Below are positions 1 to 5,800 of a stretch of DNA of 5,908 nucleotides, piece by piece. Within the stretch, counting starts at the first letter, position 1. The number at the start of each line of letters is the position of its first letter. The translations under genes and the position numbers were made by a program. The notes beneath the pieces were generated by a model. It saw only the letters and a program-made list of their open reading frames with translations. It did no database searches and was not told where the DNA came from. This DNA comes from an uncultured Eubacterium sp. Its GTDB lineage: Bacteria; Bacillota; Clostridia; Peptostreptococcales; Anaerovoracaceae. The stretch is taken from contig UQNP01000112.1 in the NCBI GenBank assembly GCA_900542385.1, positions 1-5,908 of the forward strand, in the 5' to 3' direction.

Positions 1-1
1 T

Positions 2-190
2 AAACCTTACAGTCCGTTGCAGGAAGACGGTACTCAGGTATTTCACACACCGGTCATAAGGACTGTAAAAACGCTGGAAAAAAGAATGCTCGTAAGAGAT
101 ACCGATCAGGGGCGTGAGCTTGAACGTGAGGCTGAGGAGCTCAGAGAGCTTGTAAAGGCGTACAGGACCGGCGAAATGAAAGAAGGCTGA
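2..190 (+). CDS. fbp: Class III fructose-1,6-bisphosphatase, C-terminal end (5' truncated)
   Basis: Only the last 62 codons are present, in an open frame entering from the left edge and ending in TGA at 188-190. The peptide matches my memory of the C-terminus of the Firmicutes-type class III fructose-1,6-bisphosphatase: a polar strand, then LVRDTDQGREL, then a charged helix ending in LVKAYRTGEMKEG. These enzymes are about 650-670 residues long and belong to the metallophosphoesterase fold. They hydrolyse fructose 1,6-bisphosphate to fructose 6-phosphate in gluconeogenesis. The metal-binding catalytic part lies outside the window, so the call rests on this tail alone. It converges on the Maf gene with one base between stop codons, leaving no room for a terminator between them. 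Another protein with a similar charged C-terminal helix cannot be excluded. Confidence 0.7.
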   Translation, partial: KPYSPLQEDGTQVFHTPVIRTVKTLEKRMLVRDTDQGRELEREAEELRELVKAYRTGEMKEG

Positions 191-191
191 T

Positions 192-764
192 TCAAGATTT
201 GATATACGGCTCTATCCTGTACCATGGGAAGCCGATGACATTATTAAGATCACCTTTTATCTCGCGGACACAGGCTTTGAAGGTCCCTTGTATAGCATAG
301 CCTCCGGCTTTGTCGTAAGGCTCCGGAGTTTCTACGTATTTTTGAAGGAAGTCATCGCTGAAATTTTTGAAAAATACTTCTGTATCATCGTAAAAGCAGG
401 TTTTTAATGAATTTTCGCTATCGAGGATGCATACTCCTGTTATAACGTGATGACATTTGTTTCTGAGGGCAGAAAGAGTTTTAAAAGCTTCTGTTTTATC
501 AGATGGTTTTCCTATGATTTTATTGTTGAATACGACGATAGTATCGGCGGCAATTACTAAATTGCTGCCGATATTTTTTTGTATTGCTTTATCGGATACG
601 CAGAGCGCTTTTTTCAGCGCAAGGTACATTACCGCCGATCTGGGAGAAATGCTGAATGGAAGTTCTTCATTCACGTCGGCTGGAATTATTATGGGATCAT
701 ATCCATGTTTTTTCATCATCTCGATTCGTCTGGGAGACGAAGAGGCAAGAATAATTTTTTTCAT
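192..764 (-). CDS. maf: Maf family nucleotide pyrophosphatase (probable dTTP/UTP pyrophosphatase)
   Basis: This is a complete protein of 190 residues from the ATG at 764-762, the usual Maf length. Family signatures appear in order: the opening strand with SSSPRR at residues 8-13 (phosphate-binding Ser and Arg), AADT at 72-75 with the conserved Asp, GKP at 85-87, ITGV at 108-111, and EPYDKAGGYAIQG at 148-160. The DKAG.Y.IQG form is typical of the YhdE/YhcD branch, which hydrolyses dTTP, UTP and modified pyrimidine nucleotides to monophosphates in the cytoplasm. Members are implicated in nucleotide-pool sanitation and, in Bacillus, septum arrest. The usual GLP near the C-terminus reads GFPW here. 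An in-frame TTG at 782-780 would add six residues (MWHNNA), but the conserved MKKIILASSSPRR start favours the ATG. Neither start has a convincing Shine-Dalgarno sequence. The gene is divergent from spoVAC and is probably a single-gene unit. Confidence 0.93.
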   Translation of the reverse strand: MKKIILASSSPRRIEMMKKHGYDPIIIPADVNEELPFSISPRSAVMYLALKKALCVSDKAIQKNIGSNLVIAADTIVVFNNKIIGKPSDKTEAFKTLSALRNKCHHVITGVCILDSENSLKTCFYDDTEVFFKNFSDDFLQKYVETPEPYDKAGGYAIQGTFKACVREIKGDLNNVIGFPWYRIEPYIKS

Positions 765-765
765 A

Positions 766-794
766 GCATTATTATGCCACAATTACAGATAATA
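766..794 (+). promoter_or_regulatory. Candidate sigma-G-like forespore promoter of the spoVA operon
   Basis: In the 62-bp spacer between maf and spoVAC, GCATT (766-770) is followed after 17 bp by GATAATA (788-794). The Bacillus sigma-G consensus is roughly GHATR, 17-18 bp, then CATNNTA, so each box has one mismatch. A start near 800 would leave a leader of about 26 nt ending in the ribosome binding site. SpoVA operons are known sigma-G targets, which raises the prior. The spacer is AT-rich, however, so a chance match is possible, and overlapping alternatives such as AATAATA at 791 exist. Confidence 0.4.
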
Positions 795-826
795 ATATAG
801 AGGATGTTTGAAAAAGGAGATTAGAT

Positions 827-1297
827 ATGGAGACAAGGGATGAAATAAAAAAGAAGGATATAGCCAAGGCCTATGAAAAATACAGCAGCAAGTTCACGCC
901 GAAACCAAAATATTTTATGAATTCCGTAAGGGCCTTTTTGTGCGGCGGAAGTTTGTGTGTCCTGTCAATGTGGATAGAGAACAGATTCATCAGCATGGGA
1001 ATACCGGAAAAAACAGCCTCTGTATACGTTGTGATCATACTTATAATGACGGCGCAGCTGCTGACGGGACTTGGATGCTTCGATACTATAGCTAAATTTG
1101 CAGGGGCGGGTATTATCGTACCGATAACAGGATTCGCAAATTCCATGGTTGCTCCGGCTATAGAGTATAAGAAAGAGGGGGTGGTTTTGGGAGTTGGCGC
1201 CAAACTGTTTTCTTTATCCGGACCGGTACTTGTTCTTGGAATCACTTTATCGATTATAATAGGTATCGTGTACTGGATGATAGGAATATGGAGTTAA
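827..1297 (+). CDS. spoVAC: Stage V sporulation protein AC (DPA channel membrane subunit)
   Basis: SpoVAC is a membrane protein of the forespore inner membrane, needed for dipicolinic acid (DPA) uptake during sporulation and release at germination. In Bacillus it behaves as a mechanosensitive channel. The 156 residues compare with about 150 in Bacillus. A charged cytoplasmic-looking N-terminus (1-30) precedes hydrophobic segments at roughly 34-50, 63-83, 90-110 and 128-152. The family core is clear: GCFDTIAKFAGAG (83-95), VPITGFANSMVAPA (98-111), then YKKEGVVLGVGAKLFSLSG (114-132). The ATG is preceded by AAAGGAGA at 813-820 with a 6-nt gap, a strong ribosome binding site. It is the first gene of a three-gene operon, with 22 bp to spoVAD. 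It shares the FAG.G..VP..GF motif with SpoVAE, which belongs to the same Pfam family. Confidence 0.97.
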   Translation: METRDEIKKKDIAKAYEKYSSKFTPKPKYFMNSVRAFLCGGSLCVLSMWIENRFISMGIPEKTASVYVVIILIMTAQLLTGLGCFDTIAKFAGAGIIVPITGFANSMVAPAIEYKKEGVVLGVGAKLFSLSGPVLVLGITLSIIIGIVYWMIGIWS

Positions 1298-1304
1298 AAT
1301 GAGC

Positions 1305-1312
1305 AGGGGAGG
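1305..1312 (+). promoter_or_regulatory. Ribosome binding site that fixes the spoVAD TTG start
   Basis: AGGGGAGG lies 7 nt upstream of the TTG at 1320-1322, good spacing for initiation there. An ATG at 1316-1318 is only 3 nt away and is in another frame, so the site supports the TTG rather than the nearer ATG. Confidence 0.75.
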
Positions 1313-1319
1313 AAAATGA

Positions 1320-2369
1320 TTGGAACAGACTTTGAACTTTCGAAGAAAACCTTATATACTGAGCGGATATTCTATAGGCGGAGAAAAGGAAGGGAATGGA
1401 CCTTTGCATGAGTGGTTTGACTTTTGCCTTGATGATGATACTTACGGAGAAAATACATGGGAAAAAGCAGAAAGCAAGATGCTTAAAACCTCTATTACAG
1501 AGTGTATAAGAAGAGCGGATAAAGATACAGATGACATAGGCGCCATGCTTAGCGGCGATCTGCTTAATCAGCTTATGTCTTCTTCGTTTATGGCGCGCGA
1601 TCTTCGAATACCTTTTCTCGGGATATACGGAGCCTGTTCAACCATGACCGAATCGCTTATGCTTGGTGCGGTGCTGACAGATGGAAAATACAGTGATAAC
1701 GTTGTGATAGGCGCCTCAAGTCATTACTGTACTGCGGAAAGACAGTTCAGGATGCCGTTGGAACACGGAAATCAGAGGCCGCCGTCGGCTCAGTGGACCG
1801 CTACGGCGGCAGGAGCTATGCTGCTTTCAGGAGAATCAGGCATTGAAGAAACCTTTGCAGATAAAGAGGGAAAAATACACAATATGAAAAAAGTGAGGAT
1901 AGAGAGCGGTACCATAGGCAAAGTCATAGATGCCGGAGTAAAAGATGCCAATCAGATGGGGAGCGCAATGGCTCCGGCTGCTGTAGATACACTGCTAAAT
2001 CACTTACAGGATACTGGAAGAGATCTGAAATATTACGATGCTGTTTTTACGGGAGATCTGGGATATATAGGAAAGAAGATCGTAGCGGATCTGCTTTCGG
2101 ACTCAGGCATAGATAAAGATCAGATAGAAAGGATATACGATGACTGCGGGACTATGATATATGAGCCGAGGCAGGATGTACACAGCGGAGGAAGCGGATG
2201 TGGGTGTTCTGCATCCGTATTTGCCGGATATGTCTATAAAAAGATGAAACGCGGGGAGATAAACAGGGCGCTTATAATTTCTACAGGTGCGCTTTTATCA
2301 ACGATAAGCCCGTTTCAGGGAGAATCTATTCCCGGGATAGCACACGCGATATCTCTTGAAACAGAGTAA
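1320..2369 (+). CDS. spoVAD: Stage V sporulation protein AD (DPA-binding, thiolase-fold)
   Basis: SpoVAD is the soluble, membrane-associated SpoVA subunit. It has a thiolase/ketoacyl-synthase fold and binds dipicolinic acid for transport into the forespore. The 349 residues compare with about 338 in Bacillus. Conserved blocks in order are GPLHEWFD (27-34), SGDLLNQ (78-84), GACSTMTES (104-112, with Cys106 at the thiolase nucleophile position), SSHYCTAERQFR (133-144), QMGSAMAPAAVDT (212-224), TGDLG (244-248), DDCG (274-277), GGSGCGCSA (290-298) and STGALLS (321-327). The start is TTG. A TGA lies immediately upstream in frame (1317-1319), no in-frame ATG occurs before Met54, and the N-terminus from EQTLNF onward looks like the family. 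It is the middle gene of the operon, followed by spoVAE. Confidence 0.97.
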   Translation: MEQTLNFRRKPYILSGYSIGGEKEGNGPLHEWFDFCLDDDTYGENTWEKAESKMLKTSITECIRRADKDTDDIGAMLSGDLLNQLMSSSFMARDLRIPFLGIYGACSTMTESLMLGAVLTDGKYSDNVVIGASSHYCTAERQFRMPLEHGNQRPPSAQWTATAAGAMLLSGESGIEETFADKEGKIHNMKKVRIESGTIGKVIDAGVKDANQMGSAMAPAAVDTLLNHLQDTGRDLKYYDAVFTGDLGYIGKKIVADLLSDSGIDKDQIERIYDDCGTMIYEPRQDVHSGGSGCGCSASVFAGYVYKKMKRGEINRALIISTGALLSTISPFQGESIPGIAHAISLETE

Positions 2370-2374
2370 TATGC

Positions 2375-2380
2375 GGAGGA
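2375..2380 (+). promoter_or_regulatory. Ribosome binding site that decides the spoVAE start
   Basis: GGAGGA at 2375-2380 sits between spoVAD and spoVAE. It is one base from the first ATG (2382), too close for normal initiation, but 10 nt from the second in-frame ATG (2391). This favours the later start. Confidence 0.65.
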
Positions 2381-2390
2381 GATGAAAACT

Positions 2391-2756
2391 ATGGAAAATG
2401 TTATGGATTATATATTTGCTTTCATTGTGGGAGGAGGTATATGCGTTGCAGGACAGCTGATGATAGACGGAACAAAGCTTACGGCGCCGAGAGTTTTAGT
2501 CATATTAGTTTCGATAGGAGCCATCCTTCAGGCCTTTGGCATATATGAGCATCTGGTGGAATTTGCAGGGACCGGGGCAAGGGTGCCGCTTCCCGGATTC
2601 GGATACAGTCTTGCCAAAGGTGCGATGGAAGGTGCCAAGCAGGGCCTTTTGGAAGCTGTGACGGGAGGTATAAAGGCTGCGGCAGGAGGCATATCTGTAG
2701 CTATTGGATGGGGATATACAGTAGCGCTCGTATTCAACCCAAAGTCAGTCAGATGA
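2391..2756 (+). CDS. spoVAE: Stage V sporulation protein AE (SpoVAEb-type membrane subunit)
   Basis: This is a small hydrophobic protein of the SpoVAC/SpoVAEB Pfam family, the third core component of the forespore inner-membrane DPA channel. From the preferred ATG it has 121 residues (124 from the ATG at 2382), close to the usual length of about 116-125. Hydrophobic segments lie near residues 6-23, 32-51 and 95-115. The motif EFAGTGARVPLPGFGYSLAKGAMEGAKQGLL occupies residues 57-87, with the FAG.G..VP..GF element also found in SpoVAC. The gene follows spoVAD by 21 bp, and the three genes appear translationally tight and co-transcribed. It has the channel-forming type of sequence (AEb), not the soluble AEa type. 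No spoVAF or germination receptor gene follows; the next gene is convergent. Confidence 0.96.
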   Translation: MENVMDYIFAFIVGGGICVAGQLMIDGTKLTAPRVLVILVSIGAILQAFGIYEHLVEFAGTGARVPLPGFGYSLAKGAMEGAKQGLLEAVTGGIKAAAGGISVAIGWGYTVALVFNPKSVR

Positions 2757-2770
2757 TGATAGTGGTATGT

Positions 2771-2820
2771 ATTGTAAGAAAACATCCTTGTGCTTAAGCA
2801 TGGGTTTCCGCTTACACAAT
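2771..2820 (+). terminator. Weak hairpin after spoVAE, possible operon terminator
   Basis: ATTGTAAG at 2771-2778 can pair with CTTACACAAT at 2811-2820 if two bases bulge. The 32-nt interior holds a small GC-poor hairpin around TGCTTAAGCA (2791-2800). The right arm is followed by ATTTTAT. This is a poor intrinsic terminator by itself, but it is the only rightward structure I see between spoVAE and the convergent gene. The bidirectional hairpin at 2835-2862 may help stop rightward transcripts. Confidence 0.25.
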
Positions 2821-2830
2821 ATTTTATACG

Positions 2831-2862
2831 ATAAAAGACACGCAGTTTTTGCTACGTGTCTT
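2831..2862 (-). terminator. Intrinsic terminator of the penicillin-binding protein gene
   Basis: Read leftward, AAGACACG (complement of 2855-2862) pairs with CGTGTCTT (complement of 2835-2842) in an 8-bp stem. The stem can continue past one mismatch with three more pairs to a 4-base A loop. The transcript then reads UUUUAU (complement of 2831-2836), partly overlapping the stem base. It lies 35 nt beyond the stop codon of the penicillin-binding protein. Read rightward, the stem is followed by CTGG rather than a U run, so it suits the minus-strand gene best. Confidence 0.75.
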
Positions 2863-2896
2863 CTGGTATTTGTTAAGTGCAATATCTGTTTTAATT

Positions 2897-5800
2897 TCAA
2901 TTGCTCGATCCGGATGTCGGTGAGGTTGGCGATTCGCTTGACTCCGGCGTGGTAGGCTCAGGCTGTGTAGTCGTAGCTCTCGATATGCTTTCTGTTGCGG
3001 AGGATACTGCTGAGGTTGCCGAATCGGAGCCGGAATCTCCCGATTGTGACAGGGATACGTTCGAGTACGTTCCTTCTATATAGTATTCTCCATTGACAGT
3101 AGTAACGTCCGAAGGCTTTTCAGCGAAAGAGCCTCTTGGCAGATCTTCGCATACACGGCTCATTATATTTTGCCAGAATCCTGCGACTCTGCTGCTTCCT
3201 GCGCTCAATTCTATGTTTATATCGTTACCCATCCATAATGCTGCTGTATACTGTGGTGTGAAGCCGCAGAACCATAAATCGTAAGAATCTGTAGTTGTAC
3301 CTGTCTTACCGGCTACAGGCTGATTGCTTATAGCTGCGCTCGATCCGAGTCCATTGGTAACTACAGTTCTCAATATATCGGTCATTATCCAAGCAACACC
3401 TTCGTTGTAAACGCGTTCTTCTTCAGAAGTTTTTTCGAAAAGAACTTCATCGTTCGAATTGAGTACCTGTGTGTATGCTATAGGAGACTTATATACGCCT
3501 TCGTTGACAAAGGTAGCGTATGCTGCCGTTACTTCGAGAGGTGAGATACCCTTTGTCATACCACCGAGGGCAAGTGCTGATGGATTGAGGTCATTGGTAT
3601 CGCCTTCTTCAACGATGGAGGTTACTCCTGATTTTTTCAGCATTGAAACGGAATAATCGGCACCTATCTGCTGATATGTCTTTACAGCGCAGGTATTTAC
3701 TGATTGTTCAACTGCATGTCTGAGAGTCATCTGGCCGCGATATCCTGAGTACCAGTTTTTAGGCCAGTTCCTGCCGTTGTACTGGATAGGCTGGTCATTG
3801 ATTATGCTTCCTGCTGTTATGTAGTTGCCCCAGTCGCTTCCATCGCTGCTGTCGAGTTTCATTGTTTTATTATCCTGAACATATTCGTAACTCATCTGCA
3901 GGGCAGGGCCGTATACGCTTATAGGCTTCATTACCGATCCAGGCTGTCTTTCGCTGGTAGCTCTGTTGAAGAGCTGGCTTCCTTTAGTTCCTCTGCCTCC
4001 GACCATGGCTTTTATCTCACCTGTGGAGTTTTCCATGATGACTGTAGCAGCCTGAGGCTGTCTAACTCTTTGTTTGAGAGAATAATTTGCGCTGCTCACT
4101 ACATAGCTGTCTCCATCTGCTGTAAAGAAGTCAGGGTAATCCTTGAAGAATTGTGCGGATATTACAGCGTTACCGTCGTTATCGGTAGTAGTATATCCTT
4201 GAGGTATGGAAAGAGCTCCTCCTTCTATGAAATAGAAAGATCCATCTTCCTGAGTATACATACCATCGAATTCGATACTTACATCGGGCTGTCCGTTGAC
4301 TTCAATATCGTATATATTCAGACGATTTCCGGCAAATATGGTCATGCTTCCGTCGCTGTTCATTTCATACTCGTCGCTTTCGAGGGTGAACTCATCGTCG
4401 TCATTGAAGTAGTGAGAGTAGTCATAGAGCATTATATTGCCGTTTTCATTGAGTATATCGCCATCGCTGTTTCGTCTTACCGATGATATTCCTGAATAGT
4501 TGCTGTCGTCAGCAAATTCATCTTCGACTATCGCCTGTATATCTGAATCCATAGTAGTATAGATCTTGAGCCCGTTTGTATATATCATATCACGTGCGTC
4601 AGCGCGGCTGATGCCGTATTCGGATATTATGTCTTCTGTAAGCTGATCTATGGCATAATCAGTGAAATACGAGGATTCATCAGCATCCGCAGATACACCG
4701 ATCTTTATGTGGTCTGCAAGGTTTTCACTGAGCAGATTATCGCGTTCTTCGCTGCTTATATAACCTTCTTCAGCCATATTGTTTATTACGGCGTTTCTTC
4801 TTGTTTCAGATATATCTCCGTTGTACAGATATGTAACTGAATCGGTGCTGGAAATAACAGGAAGACCGGAAGTTGAACCTGATCCGTTATAGTCTGTTTT
4901 AACGAGAGCATATGAGTCAGGTGACTGAGGAAGTGCGGCAAGCGCAGCACATTCGAGAGTGGTCAGATCCTGTGTATCCTTTGAGAAATATGCCTGTGAT
5001 GCCGCCTGTATACCGTATGAATTGAAACCCAGGAATATGGTATTCAGGTAGGCTTCCATTATCTCTTCTTTTGTAAGATTTTTTTCCAGGATTATAGTGT
5101 AATACGCTTCCGTTATCTTTCTGCTCAAGGATCGCTGACTCTTGATATCTGAAAGGTATACGTTTCTCGCAAGCTGTTGGGTTATAGTACTTGTACCGCT
5201 GATCTGTCCTCCGCCGAAAACGCTGTCGACAACGGCACCTGCCATTCTTACAAAGTTAAACCCGCTGTGGTCCCAGAACTTTCTGTCTTCTATTGAGACT
5301 ACTGCATTGACCATATCCTCAGGTATCTCATCGTAGGAAAGTATAGTCCTGTTTCCGTCGGAGAAATAGAGGTTGTCGATTTCATTTCCTTCGGAATCAT
5401 AGAGCACAGATCTCTGCGACAGCATATCGTACAGATTGTCCGTATCTGCGTTAGGAGCGGTCACGATAACTATGCCGGCATATACGCCAACGCCCATGAT
5501 CAGTGCAAGGCATGCCAAAACCACGGTTTTTATGATTTTTTTGAATAAACTCTGCGGTTTTTCGTTTGCGAAGCTTTTTCTGCCGCCTCCGACGCTTCCT
5601 CCAAATCCGAAAGGCCTTTTTGACTTGGTGCTGTTTTTTGGCTTTTGCGCATTGGAATGCTGGGCGCGTGAAGGTGCAGCATGATTGTTTCGCTGCTGCC
5701 CGCTTCGCTGGGAATTCGCAGAAGAAGTTCTCGCAGCATCAGGCTGTCTTCTGACATTATCGCTGCGTGATGCATTTGCTGTGTTTCTTTGCTGCTGGGA

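Noticed and set aside
766..777. GCAT-TATT-ATGC inverted repeat as an operator
   Set aside because: The arms are only 4 bp in AT-rich DNA, which is expected by chance. No second copy was seen in the window.
765..782. TTG start adding six residues to Maf
   Set aside because: Maf proteins normally begin within a few residues of the SSSPRR motif, and the TTG has no better ribosome binding site than the ATG at 764.
871..1245. Minus-strand 124-codon ORF opposite spoVAC
   Set aside because: It is fully antisense to a clearly conserved SpoVAC and has no recognisable domain or ribosome binding site of its own.
1316..1411. 31-codon ORF from ATG 1316 as a real leader peptide gene
   Set aside because: It sits only 3 nt from the ribosome binding site and almost entirely inside spoVAD. 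Its sequence, rich in Arg and Lys, looks like an ordinary out-of-frame reading. It is kept only as a possible competitor for initiation.
2767..2955. Plus-strand 62-codon ORF after spoVAE
   Set aside because: It spans the convergent terminator region and the 3' end of the penicillin-binding protein gene. It has no ribosome binding site and no family resemblance.
4070..4486. Plus-strand 138-codon hydrophobic ORF opposite the penicillin-binding protein
   Set aside because: It is antisense to the acidic insert. The apparent Ile/Val-rich hydrophobicity is what the complement of Asp/Tyr-rich codons gives.
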